From positions 5,865 to 69,864 of the forward strand of contig CALBZE010000091.1 in the NCBI GenBank assembly GCA_937889645.1: a DNA stretch of 64,000 nucleotides. Reading direction: 5' to 3'. Positions 29,604 to 39,655 of the stretch are shown here, piece after piece (the first letter of the stretch is position 1; each line of letters starts with the position of its first letter). This stretch comes from an uncultured bacterium (GTDB taxonomy: Bacteria > Gemmatimonadota > Gemmatimonadetes > Longimicrobiales > RSA9). The translations under genes were made by a program, and so were the position numbers. Below the pieces are notes generated by a model. It was not told the origin of the DNA, searched no databases, and worked only from the letters and a program-made list of their open reading frames with translations.

Positions 29604-30058
29604 TGGGGATCGACATCCGGGTCGACGCGACCGCGGTCGGGAGCGCGGACGCCCTTCCCGGGGCCGAGGCGCTAGCGGCGCTCCTCGAACGGGCGGTCCG
29701 GTCCGTGCTCGACGCCCACGGCGTCCGTAGCGCCGAGATCTCCGTCGCTCTGCTCGACGACGCCGCGATCGCCGGGATGAACCGGGAGTTCCTTTCGCAC
29801 GAGGGGCCGACCGACGTCATCTCGTTCGAGCTCGGCGTCGTGGGGGACGCGACGGTCGGCGACATCTACATCGGTTGGGAGCAGGCGATGCGTCAGGCGG
29901 CGGCGCTGGGCGTCGAGCCCCGCGAAGAGCTCGCGCGCCTCGCCGTCCACGGCACGCTTCACGTGCTCGGGTACGATCACCCGGAGGGAGAGGAAAGGGA
30001 AGAGAGCGAGATGTGGCAGCGCCAGGAAGCCATCCTTCGGGAGGTGCTCGCGCGATGA
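29603..30058 (+). CDS. ybeY: Endoribonuclease YbeY (16S rRNA maturation)
   Basis: Zinc metalloprotein of 151 residues. The metal site HGTLHVLGYDH is complete (consensus HGxLHLxGYDH), and EGPTDVISFE is the second conserved block. Acts with PhoH-type ATPase and ribosomal protein S11 in 16S 3'-end processing and ribosome quality control. ATG 29603 shares one base with the pgpH stop; TTG 29600 is an alternative. Overlaps the next gene by ATGA. Confidence 0.95.
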   Translation: MGIDIRVDATAVGSADALPGAEALAALLERAVRSVLDAHGVRSAEISVALLDDAAIAGMNREFLSHEGPTDVISFELGVVGDATVGDIYIGWEQAMRQAAALGVEPREELARLAVHGTLHVLGYDHPEGEEREESEMWQRQEAILREVLAR

Positions 30059-30678
30059 ACTGGGCCGTTGTCAAGCGTCGCCTGATCGCCGGGCTCGTCG
30101 TGATCGCGCCCGTCACGATCACCGCGGTCGTGCTCTGGTGGATCTTCCAGAGCCTGGACGGCCTGCTCGGCAATTTCATCTACCCGGCGATAGGCGTCGA
30201 CATCCCGGGGCTGGGCCTGCTCCTCCTGATCGTCGTCCTCCTCGCCGTCGGATGGCTCGCCGAGCGCACCGTCGGCGCCAGGATCGTCGCGTGGTGGCAC
30301 ACGCTCCTCGAGCGTTTCCCGCTCACGCGCCGGCTCTACACCGCGTCGCATCGGATCGTCCGTACGGTGTTCGGCGAGGAGAAGCGGTTCTTCCGCGAGG
30401 TCGTGCTCGTGGAGTACCCCGCGCACGGGCGCTGGTCCATCGGGTTCCTCACCTCGAACGCGCCCGATGACATACGCGACGCCGTCGGCGACGGCGTGGT
30501 CGTGTTCATCCCGACGACGCCCAACCCGACCACCGGGTTCCTGGTCGTCGTGAGCCGCGACGACGTGCGGCCGCTTCCGTGGACGCTCGAGCAGGCGTTC
30601 ACCTTCATCCTTTCGGCGGGCGGGGTTTCGCCCGAATTGCAGGCGACCGAAGCGGGGATCGGGAAAGCCGACGCATGA
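30055..30678 (+). CDS. DUF502 family membrane protein
   Basis: 207 residues with two N-terminal membrane helices (LIAGLVVIAPVTITAVVLWWI and GLLLLIVVLLAVGWLAE) and a soluble C-terminal part containing PTTPNPTTGFLVVV, the DUF502 hallmark. Function unknown in the family. GGAGG lies 10 bases upstream of the ATG, and there are 4-base overlaps on both sides, placing it in the phoH-pgpH-ybeY operon. Confidence 0.88.
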   Translation: MNWAVVKRRLIAGLVVIAPVTITAVVLWWIFQSLDGLLGNFIYPAIGVDIPGLGLLLLIVVLLAVGWLAERTVGARIVAWWHTLLERFPLTRRLYTASHRIVRTVFGEEKRFFREVVLVEYPAHGRWSIGFLTSNAPDDIRDAVGDGVVVFIPTTPNPTTGFLVVVSRDDVRPLPWTLEQAFTFILSAGGVSPELQATEAGIGKADA

Positions 30679-32072
30679 GCACCGTCGAGACTGTGGGTCT
30701 CCCGGAAGATCGTGGCATCCGCCCCGAGCACGTTCACGATCTGCTCGAGGCCGGGGAGACCGAGCATCTCGCCGAGCTGCTCTCCGACCTGCACCCGAGC
30801 GACCTCGCCGACCTGCTGAACGAGCTGGACGACGACGATCGCGTCGCCCTGCTCGACCTCCTCCCGGCGGACATCGCCTCCGAGACGCTGGCCGAAATGG
30901 CCACGGAGGAGCACCCCGCCGAGCTCCTGACGGCCCTCGGCCCCGAGCGCGTCGGCGAGCTCGTCGCCGAGCTGCCGGACGACGACGCCGTCGATCTGAT
31001 CCGCCACCTCGAGCCCGAGGAGCAGGCCCGCATCCTCGCCTCGCTGCCCCGCCTCGAGGCCGGCACGCTGCGCAAGCTCCTCCAGTACGACGAGGAGTCG
31101 GCGGGCGGCATCATGACGACCGAGCTCGTCGCCGTCTCCGTGCACCTCACCGCGGCCGAGGCGATCGAGGAGGTGCGGCGGCAGGCGCACGAGCTCGGCG
31201 GCGAGTTCTACGCGATCTTCGTCGTCGACCTGCTCCGGCGTCTCCTCGGCACCGTCTCGATCCAGGAGCTGGTCCTTGCCGACCCCAGGACGCCGCTCCG
31301 CGACCTCGTCGAGCCGCCGGTCGCCACCGTGACCGTCGACACCGACCAGGAGGAGGTCGGCCGCATCATCGCGCGCTACAACATCCCCTCCGTCCCGGTC
31401 GTCGGCCCGGACAACGTCCTCCTCGGCCGGATCACGTGGGACGACGTGATCGACGTCATCGAGGCCGAGCAGACGGAGGACATCCTCCGCCTGGGCGGCG
31501 TCGTCTCGGAGGAGGAGGTCCGCGGCACGTGGCACGAGGCCGTTCGCAGCCGTCTGCCGTGGCTGTTCGTCAACCTGTTCACCGCGGCCATCGCCGCGTC
31601 CGTCGTCGGGATCTTCCTCCCCACGATCGAGAGCTTCGCCGTGCTCGCCGTGATCATGCCGATCATCGCCGGGATGGGCGGCAACTCGGGCACCCAGACG
31701 CTCGCCGTGACCGTGCGTCGACTCGCGCTCACGCACGAGAGCGACGCGCGCCGCTGGGGCGTCGTCGGCAAGGAGCTGCTCGTCGGGCTCGTCAACGGCG
31801 CGGCGCTCGGCGGCTTCGTGGCCGCCGCGAGCTACTTCCTCGGCATCGTCGCTCCGGAGTACTGGCCCGCCACGCCGATGCTCGGCCTCGTCGTGCTCTT
31901 CGCCATGTGGGGCAACCTGATCGTTGCCTCGCTCGCCGGCGCGTTCGTGCCGATCCTCCTCGAGCGCCTGGGCGTGGATCCTGCCATCGCGTCGTCGATC
32001 TTCGTGACGACGTTCACCGACCTGGCAGGATTCTTCTTCCTCCTCGGCCTCGCGTCGCTGCTGCTCCTATGA
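30675..32072 (+). CDS. mgtE: Magnesium transporter MgtE
   Basis: 465 residues: N-terminal superhelical MgtE_N domain (about 20-135, repeated LLxxLxPxDxAxLL), a CBS pair (about 140-270) and five membrane helices (about 295-465) with PIIAGMGGNSGTQTLAVTVR, the pore-helix signature. Cytosolic Mg is sensed by the N and CBS domains, which are rich in acidic residues (NELDDDDR). Overlaps both neighbours by 4 bases. Confidence 0.95.
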   Translation: MSTVETVGLPEDRGIRPEHVHDLLEAGETEHLAELLSDLHPSDLADLLNELDDDDRVALLDLLPADIASETLAEMATEEHPAELLTALGPERVGELVAELPDDDAVDLIRHLEPEEQARILASLPRLEAGTLRKLLQYDEESAGGIMTTELVAVSVHLTAAEAIEEVRRQAHELGGEFYAIFVVDLLRRLLGTVSIQELVLADPRTPLRDLVEPPVATVTVDTDQEEVGRIIARYNIPSVPVVGPDNVLLGRITWDDVIDVIEAEQTEDILRLGGVVSEEEVRGTWHEAVRSRLPWLFVNLFTAAIAASVVGIFLPTIESFAVLAVIMPIIAGMGGNSGTQTLAVTVRRLALTHESDARRWGVVGKELLVGLVNGAALGGFVAAASYFLGIVAPEYWPATPMLGLVVLFAMWGNLIVASLAGAFVPILLERLGVDPAIASSIFVTTFTDLAGFFFLLGLASLLLL

Positions 32073-33748
32073 CCCGCTGGCGTCGCGCGTTCGTCATCTT
32101 CTGGCGCCTGACGCCCTTCGTCTTCGCGTTCCTCCGCGACCGCCGACGCTGGATCCTCTTCGGTCGGCCCGCGCGCCGAACCACGGCCGACCACCGTCGC
32201 CGCGCCGACCGCCTGACCTCCGCGATCGCCGACCTCGGCCCGACATTCATCAAGCTGGCCCAGGTCTTCAGCGCGCGCGCCGACATTCTGCCGGAGCCGT
32301 ACCTCTCGGCGATCGGCCGGCTGCAGGACCGCGTCCCGCCCGTCCCGGCCGCGCGCATCGAGGCCGTCATCGCCGCCGAGCTCGGACGACCCGTAGACGA
32401 CGTCTTCGCCTTCTTCGACCGCGAGCCGATCGCCGCCGCGAGCCTCGGCCAGGTCCACCGCGCGAAGGTGGCCGGCGAAGACGTCGCCGTGAAGGTCCTG
32501 CGCCCGGGCGTCGAGGCCCTCATCGCCGTCGATCTCGACATCTCGTTCCGGATCCTCTTCCTCCTGAACATCCTCTTCCCGAACCACCACGTCCGCGCGC
32601 TCACGACCGTGGTCCGGGAGTTCAGCGTGCGCATCCGCGAGGAGGTCGACTTCCGACGCGAGGCGGACAACATCGCCACTTTCCGCGAGATCTTCACCCG
32701 CGACCGCCGCGTCCGCGCGCCGCGCGTCTTCGAGGAGTTCACCCGCCGCCGCGTCCTCGTCCTCGAGTGGATCGAAGGCGACAAGGTCGACAGCCTCGCC
32801 GACCGCTTCGCCACCGGCGAGCTGGAGTTCCGCCGGGTCATGGAACTCCTCATCGAGGTCTACCTGCGCATGCTCGTGGTCGACGGCTTCATGCACGCCG
32901 ATCCGCACCCCGGGAACATCGTCGTCGACCCCGAGGGGCGCATCGTCTTCCTCGACTGGGGGATGGCGATTCGCCTCACGCGCGCGACCCGCGACCAGCT
33001 CCTGCGCGTCTCCCTCGCCGCGGCGCGTGAGGACGTCGACGACCTCATCAACGGCATGTACGAGCTCGGGATGATCGATCCCGAGATCACCCGGGCCGAG
33101 GTACGCGATGCGGCGGCCGAGATTCTGGGTATCATCCAGCGCGCCCGCGAGCTGGGACCCCGGGCGGTCCAGCACGCCGTGCGCGAGATCATGGACACGT
33201 TCTACACCTGGCCGCTCATCCTCCCGCGCGAGCTCGTCTACTTCTTCCGCGCCGCCGCGATCCTGGAGGGGATCGGCTTCCGCTACGACCCGCTCTTCAA
33301 CGGGCTCGAGGCCGTCCGCCCCGTGATCCGTCGCATGCGTGCCGACCTGCTGCGCGTCACCATGCGCGAGCCGGCGGAGGTCGCCCGCGGCGTGATCGAC
33401 GAGACGCGTGCGGTCGTCCTCGGCCTGCGCGACGTGCTCCGCCGCGCGGAGCGGGAGGAGTTCCGCGTCCGCATTCATCCGCGCGACGTCCTGCACGCCG
33501 AGCGGTTCCTGCTCCTACAGGTCAGGCGCATCCTGCTCTCCCTCTTCGCCGTGACCGCGGCGCTGATCACGGCGCTGCTCTTCATCGCCCTGCGCAACTA
33601 CTGGATCCTCGCGTTCGGGCTCGTCGCGGCGCTCGTCATGTTCCTCGTCGCGCTCGTGATCCCGACGCACCTCCTCGAGAATCCGCTCCGCCACGCCCGC
33701 GGACTCCGGCCGCCCGGCGAGGACGGATTGGGCCCGCCAGCGGTTTGA
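32069..33748 (+). CDS. AarF/UbiB family atypical kinase
   Basis: 559 residues. Visible: KLAQ at 62-65 in the place of the family KxGQ motif, the A-rich loop AAASLGQVHRA (122-132), Lys142 (VAVKVLRPG), the catalytic HADPHPGN (276-283) and DWG (296-298), and two C-terminal membrane helices (about 495-540). UbiB/COQ8 proteins support isoprenoid quinone biosynthesis or lipid transport. The Gly-to-Ala change in KxGQ is unusual and might alter nucleotide preference. ATGA overlap with mgtE. Confidence 0.88.
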   Translation: MTRWRRAFVIFWRLTPFVFAFLRDRRRWILFGRPARRTTADHRRRADRLTSAIADLGPTFIKLAQVFSARADILPEPYLSAIGRLQDRVPPVPAARIEAVIAAELGRPVDDVFAFFDREPIAAASLGQVHRAKVAGEDVAVKVLRPGVEALIAVDLDISFRILFLLNILFPNHHVRALTTVVREFSVRIREEVDFRREADNIATFREIFTRDRRVRAPRVFEEFTRRRVLVLEWIEGDKVDSLADRFATGELEFRRVMELLIEVYLRMLVVDGFMHADPHPGNIVVDPEGRIVFLDWGMAIRLTRATRDQLLRVSLAAAREDVDDLINGMYELGMIDPEITRAEVRDAAAEILGIIQRARELGPRAVQHAVREIMDTFYTWPLILPRELVYFFRAAAILEGIGFRYDPLFNGLEAVRPVIRRMRADLLRVTMREPAEVARGVIDETRAVVLGLRDVLRRAEREEFRVRIHPRDVLHAERFLLLQVRRILLSLFAVTAALITALLFIALRNYWILAFGLVAALVMFLVALVIPTHLLENPLRHARGLRPPGEDGLGPPAV

Positions 33749-33773
33749 CAGCCCTCTCGGGCGGGTACATCTT
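33745..33773 (+). promoter_or_regulatory. Promoter of meaB
   Basis: TTGACA (33745-33750), 17 bases, CATCTT (33768-33773); predicted start about 33780, next to the ATG at 33781, so a leaderless transcript is likely. The -35 overlaps the end of the kinase gene. Confidence 0.5.
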
Positions 33774-33780
33774 TGACGTA

Positions 33781-34959
33781 ATGGACGAACTGACATTGAC
33801 GGATGCGCAGCGCGAGCTGCTTTCGAAATTTCGCGACGGCCAGCGCACGGCACTGGCCCGCACGATATCGATCGTCGAGAGCGAGCGGCCCGGGTTCCAG
33901 GCGCTGCTCGGCGAGCTTCACGCGTCGCTCGGCAGGGCCCACCGGATCGGGATCACCGGCCCGCCCGGCGCGGGGAAGTCGACGCTGACCGGGCGCCTGG
34001 CCGCGGCGTACCGCGAGCGCGGTGAGACCGTCGCCATCGTCGCCGTAGACCCGACGTCGCCCTTCACGGGCGGCGCATTGCTCGGCGACCGGATCCGCAT
34101 GAACGACATCGTCCTGGACCCGGGGATCTTCATCCGGTCCATGGCGACACGCGGCTCGCTCGGCGGTCTCGCCGTCACGACCGAGGAGGTCGTCGACGTT
34201 CTCGATGCGTTCGGGTTCGACCGGATCCTCATCGAAACGGTAGGGGTCGGGCAGTCCGAGCTGGACATCGCCGCCGCGGCGGACACGACCGTCGTGGTGC
34301 TCGTCCCGGAATCGGGCGACGGGATCCAGGCGATGAAGGCCGGGCTCATGGAGATCGCCGACCTGTTCGTCGTCAACAAGGCGGATCGCCCGGGCGCCGA
34401 CCGACTCGTCCGCGACGTCGAGATGATGCTCCGGCTCCGCGAGGGTCGCACCAGCTTCCGCGTCCCCGCGCACCACGGCGTCGACCTCCGCAAGGTCGCG
34501 GAGGCGACGCAAGCGCGCGATGCGGCCGGAAGGGGCGCGGCCGCGGCGAACGAGGAGGTCTCGACCGGCGCGCCGGGAGGCGACCGGGCCGCCTCGGGCG
34601 GCCCCCGGGGCGCTCACGGCGGCAACGAAGCGGCGCCATCCGTGGCCGCGGCGGCGCCCGACCGCTGGGAGATCCCCGTCCAGAAGACGATCGCGGAGCA
34701 GGGCGAGGGTGTCGCGGCGCTCATCGAGGCGCTCGACCGCCACCGCGACTGGATGGCCGAATCCGGGAAGTTGAGCGAGAAGCGCCGCGAGCGGCTGGAT
34801 CGGCGCGTCCGCGATGCGGTCGCCCGACAGCTCGCGCGCACGGCGTGGCAGGAGCGGGGCGGGGAGGCGATCCTGCGCGAGTCGCTCGAGGCGCTCGAAT
34901 CGGGTCGCGAGAGTCCCTACGCGGTGGCGGCGCGAATCGTGCGCGCCGTCACGGGGTAG
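33781..34959 (+). CDS. meaB: MeaB/ArgK G3E-family GTPase, mutase chaperone
   Basis: Loads and protects adenosylcobalamin in acyl-CoA mutases; 392 residues from ATG 33781. P-loop GPPGAGKS (60-67), switch region DPTSPFTGGALLGDR, ETVGVGQSE and NKAD (199-202) are all present. Residues about 250-293 form an Ala/Gly-rich insertion (DAAGRGAAAANEEVSTGAPG and on) before the dimerisation helices, making it about 60 residues longer than typical MeaB. The mutase catalytic subunit follows 43 bases later, matching the known partnership. Confidence 0.94.
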   Translation: MDELTLTDAQRELLSKFRDGQRTALARTISIVESERPGFQALLGELHASLGRAHRIGITGPPGAGKSTLTGRLAAAYRERGETVAIVAVDPTSPFTGGALLGDRIRMNDIVLDPGIFIRSMATRGSLGGLAVTTEEVVDVLDAFGFDRILIETVGVGQSELDIAAAADTTVVVLVPESGDGIQAMKAGLMEIADLFVVNKADRPGADRLVRDVEMMLRLREGRTSFRVPAHHGVDLRKVAEATQARDAAGRGAAAANEEVSTGAPGGDRAASGGPRGAHGGNEAAPSVAAAAPDRWEIPVQKTIAEQGEGVAALIEALDRHRDWMAESGKLSEKRRERLDRRVRDAVARQLARTAWQERGGEAILRESLEALESGRESPYAVAARIVRAVTG

Positions 34960-35002
34960 AGGGGCGAGCACGGGTTCCCTTCAACACGACAGGGTTGAGA
35001 GC

Positions 35003-36724
<1,722 letters not shown>

Positions 36725-36757
36725 TGCACGGCTCGCCCGACCCCGCACGGGCCCACG

Positions 36758-36801
36758 CGCGAGGTCGCCGGACCGCCGGCCGCGGCGGTTCGGCCCTCGC
36801 G
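36758..36801 (+). terminator. Nested GC-rich hairpin after the mutase gene
   Basis: Outer arms CGCGAGG (36758-36764) and CCTCGCG (36795-36801), inner arms CCGCCG (36773-36778) and CGGCGG (36783-36788). No T run follows. It lies in the 107-base gap before the CNNM gene and could act as terminator or mRNA 3' end. Confidence 0.4.
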
Positions 36802-36831
36802 TGAGCCGAGGGTCACCCGCACCACTTGCGA

Positions 36832-38187
36832 ATGGAAACGGACATAGCCCTGAGCGCTGGCGACATCATCTGGCGCCTGTCCATCGCGCTCTTCCTCGTC
36901 CTCGCCAACGCATTCTTCGTCGCGGCCGAGTTCGCCCTGGTCGGCGCTCGTCGCACGCGCATCGAGTCGCTGGCCGAGGAAGGGAACACCCGTGCCCGCC
37001 TCGCGCGCATCGCCATCGGCAACCTCGACCACTACATCTCCGGGACGCAGCTCGGGATCACGCTCGCCTCGCTCGGCCTCGGTTGGGTCGGCGAGAGCAC
37101 GCTCGCGGCGATCATCATCCAGGCCTTCGACGGCCTCCCGGCGCCGTGGAACATCGTCGCGACGCACACCGTCGCCGGCGTCATCGCGTTCGCGATGATC
37201 ACGTTCCTCCACATCGTCCTGGGCGAGCTCGCGCCCAAGTCGCTCGCGCTCCTCTTCCCGGAGTCGACGAGCCTCTGGACCGCGGGGCCGCTGATCGGGT
37301 TCTCGAAGATCTTCTCCCCGTTCATCGCCGTGCTGAACGGCAGCGCGAACCTCATGCTGCGCATGGTCGGACTCCGCGCGCCTACCGAGGTCGAACGCGT
37401 CCACAGGCCGGAGGAGATCGAGATGCTCGTCACCCAGATGTACGAGCAGGGCGCGCTCGCCGAGGAGCCGGTCGAGATGATCCGCGGCGTGTTCGACCTG
37501 TCCGAGACCACCGCCGCGGAGGTCATGACGCCGCGCACCGAGATCGTCGCCGTCCCCGTCGACTCGAGCGTCGACCAGGCGGCCGAGATCATCCTGGAGG
37601 CCGGACACTCGCGCATCCCCGTCTACGACGGCTCGCTCGACCGCATCGTCGGCGTCGTCCTGGCCCGCGACGTGTGGCGCGCCCAGCGCGATGGGCTCCA
37701 GAGCATCGACGGGCTCATCCGGCCGCTCCCCTACGTCCCGGACAGCAAGGACATCGAGGGGCTGCTGCGGGAGATGCAGGAGCAGCGCGTCCACATGGCC
37801 GTCGTCGTCGACGAGTTCGGCGGCACCGCGGGGATCGTCACGCTCGAGGACCTGGTCGAGGAGATCGTCGGCGACATCCGCGACGAGTACGAAGTCGAGC
37901 CGCCCGCCATCGAGGAGGTCGACACCGGCGAGATCCTCGTCAACGGCTCGGTCAGCGTCTTCGACCTGAACGAGCGCTACGACCTCGCGCTCCCGGAGGA
38001 CGAGTACACGACGGTCGCCGGGTACGTCATGGCTCGCCTGGGCCACATCCCGGTCGTGGGCGAAGAGGTCCAGTTCGCGGGCGGCCGGCTCCGCGTCGTC
38101 TCGATGGATGGGCGCCGCGTCGATCGGCTCGCGCTCCAGCTCGAACCCCGCGACGCCGTCGCGGAGCGATCGGAGAGTCAGGACTGA
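36832..38187 (+). CDS. CNNM/CorC-type transporter (hemolysin family protein)
   Basis: 451 residues: DUF21/CNNM membrane domain with three or four helices (IALFLVLANAFFVAAEFALVG; FAMITFLHIVLGELAPKSLAL), a CBS pair (about 205-330, EVMTPRTEIVAV and VVVDEFGGTAGIVTLEDLVE) and a CorC_HlyC domain (about 350-435). The family exports Mg or relates to Mg/Co homeostasis; older annotations call it hemolysin without support. Inserted between the two mutase subunit genes. A TTG two codons upstream is the alternative start. Confidence 0.9.
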   Translation: METDIALSAGDIIWRLSIALFLVLANAFFVAAEFALVGARRTRIESLAEEGNTRARLARIAIGNLDHYISGTQLGITLASLGLGWVGESTLAAIIIQAFDGLPAPWNIVATHTVAGVIAFAMITFLHIVLGELAPKSLALLFPESTSLWTAGPLIGFSKIFSPFIAVLNGSANLMLRMVGLRAPTEVERVHRPEEIEMLVTQMYEQGALAEEPVEMIRGVFDLSETTAAEVMTPRTEIVAVPVDSSVDQAAEIILEAGHSRIPVYDGSLDRIVGVVLARDVWRAQRDGLQSIDGLIRPLPYVPDSKDIEGLLREMQEQRVHMAVVVDEFGGTAGIVTLEDLVEEIVGDIRDEYEVEPPAIEEVDTGEILVNGSVSVFDLNERYDLALPEDEYTTVAGYVMARLGHIPVVGEEVQFAGGRLRVVSMDGRRVDRLALQLEPRDAVAERSESQD

Positions 38188-38194
38188 GAGGCAA

Positions 38195-38221
38195 GGCGCG
38201 ACGTCGGGGCGGCGTCGCGCC
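38195..38221. terminator. Bidirectional hairpin between convergent CNNM and methyltransferase genes
   Basis: Perfect 9-bp inverted repeat GGCGCGACG (38195-38203) and CGTCGCGCC (38213-38221) with a 9-base loop, centred in the 49-base gap between two stop codons. No T run. Confidence 0.55.
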
Positions 38222-38236
38222 CGGCTGGTGCCTCGC

Positions 38237-38992
38237 TCACCCCACGGATCTGCCGACGCTCGCGACCGCGATGACCCGCGGCGAATCGTGCCGCAGCGGT
38301 GAGCCGTCCCAATCGCCGTAGTAGGTCACCTCGTCGAAACCCGCCGCCCCGAGCAGGGCGTGGATCTCCGTCGCGGTGCGGAGCCTCAGCGCGTGTTGCT
38401 TCCGCCCGCGACGCTCGCCCCACCGCCAGCGCAGCCGCTCCTCGCTGATCCCCGTCACCGGGTCGAAGCGGCGCCGCACCCTCACCTCGATCCCGTTCGG
38501 CAGCGTCCACTCGTCCCGCTCGGCGTAGTTCGCGATCACGTCGTCCCGATGCATGCTCTCGAGGAGGAACTTGCCGCCGGGACGGAGCACCCGTCGCGCC
38601 TCGCGCAGCGCGCGGACGTCCTCCTGGTCGTCGAGGAAGAGCCCGAGCGACGTGAACACGTTGAACACGGCATCGAAGCTGCCGTCACGGAACGGCAGCG
38701 CCCGCACGTCCGCGGCGACGTAGCGGAGCGGGAGCCCCGCCTCGCGGGCGCCCGATGCGGCGCGCCGGAGCAGATCCACCGAGAGGTCGGCGCCATACGC
38801 CTGCAGCCCGGCTCCGGGGAGGAGATTGGTGTGCCTCCCCCAACCGCACGGCACGTCCAGGATCCGCGCATCCGCCGGGAGGCCGAGCATATCGATGATC
38901 GCGCCCACCTCGCGGCGGCTCTCCGCCTCGGGAAACAGATCTTCGTGCAGGTGAAAGAAAGTCTCGTCGAAGTACGTGCGCCACCAGGCCAT
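38237..38992 (-). CDS. Class I SAM-dependent methyltransferase
   Basis: 251 residues. Motif I is ILDVPCGWGRHTNLL (about 44-58), with the acidic ribose-binding residue in YGADLS; motif II/III regions are RYVAADVRALPFRDGSFDAV and VLRPGGKFLLES. Substrate unknown; the fold is the ubiquinone/menaquinone-type methyltransferase_11 group. Aromatic N terminus (MAWWRTYFDETFF). Opposite in strand to its neighbours and alone, between the CNNM gene and the B12-binding subunit. The gap upstream to the B12-subunit start (246 bases) holds only that gene's promoter. Confidence 0.85.
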   Translation of the reverse strand: MAWWRTYFDETFFHLHEDLFPEAESRREVGAIIDMLGLPADARILDVPCGWGRHTNLLPGAGLQAYGADLSVDLLRRAASGAREAGLPLRYVAADVRALPFRDGSFDAVFNVFTSLGLFLDDQEDVRALREARRVLRPGGKFLLESMHRDDVIANYAERDEWTLPNGIEVRVRRRFDPVTGISEERLRWRWGERRGRKQHALRLRTATEIHALLGAAGFDEVTYYGDWDGSPLRHDSPRVIAVASVGRSVG

Positions 38993-39145
38993 GCGCTGCG
39001 ATCCGGGGCTCGGGGTTCGCTGGCCCGCGCACGATGCGCGAGCCTGTCGCCGTCCGGAAACGCCGCGCGCGCCGGACGCGGCGCAGAGGTTGGCGTGCAG
39101 AGCGTCGGCTGTCAATGACCCGACCTCGCGCGGCCCCGCGTTTCC

Positions 39146-39174
39146 TTGCCGCGCCTCGAACCCCCGCGTAACTT
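39146..39174 (+). promoter_or_regulatory. Promoter of the B12-subunit/carboxylase operon
   Basis: TTGCCG (39146-39151), 17 bases, TAACTT (39169-39174); predicted start about 39181. Nearly the same hexamers as the atuA promoter. Confidence 0.5.
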
Positions 39175-39238
39175 TCGCTTGCCGTATTCCTCGACAACCG
39201 AACGAACGATCGAATTCGACATGACAGGACAGACCACC

Positions 39239-39655
39239 ATGGCCCAGCGCAAGATTCGTGTGCTCGTGGCCAAACCCGGGCTCGACGGCCACGACCGCGG
39301 CGCCAAGGTGATCGCGAGCGCGTTCCGTGACGCCGGCTTCGAGGTGATCTACACCGGCCTGCACCAGACGCCCGAGATGATCGTCAACGCGGCGATCCAG
39401 GAGGACGTCGACGTCATCGCCGTCTCGATCCTCTCCGGCGCGCACATGACGCTCTTCCGCCGGATCATGGACCTGCTGAAGGAGAACGGCGTCGAGGACG
39501 TCCTCGTCACGGGCGGCGGGATCATCCCCGAGGACGACGTAGCCGAGCTCCGGCGCATGGGCGTCGGCCGGATCTTCGGGCCCGGCACCCCGACGTCGGA
39601 GCCGATCGCGTACATTCGAGAGTGGGCGGCCCAGCATGCCCGTGACCGGGAGTAA
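39239..39655 (+). CDS. Cobalamin-binding small subunit of acyl-CoA mutase
   Basis: 138 residues, a free-standing B12-binding domain. DGHDRGAKVI carries the DxHxxG His that replaces dimethylbenzimidazole as cobalt ligand; SILSGAH and VTGGGIIPEDD complete the Rossmann-like fold. Begins RKIRVLVAKPGLDG like IcmB and split MCM small subunits. ATG 39239 has AGGACA about 8 bases upstream; ATG 39221 would add six residues. It should assemble with the catalytic subunit encoded at 35003-36724 even though two genes intervene. Confidence 0.93.
   Translation: MAQRKIRVLVAKPGLDGHDRGAKVIASAFRDAGFEVIYTGLHQTPEMIVNAAIQEDVDVIAVSILSGAHMTLFRRIMDLLKENGVEDVLVTGGGIIPEDDVAELRRMGVGRIFGPGTPTSEPIAYIREWAAQHARDRE

Noticed and set aside
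39112..39220. Extension of the B12-binding subunit to an upstream TTG at 39146.
   Set aside because: The added residues overlie the promoter and lack family similarity.
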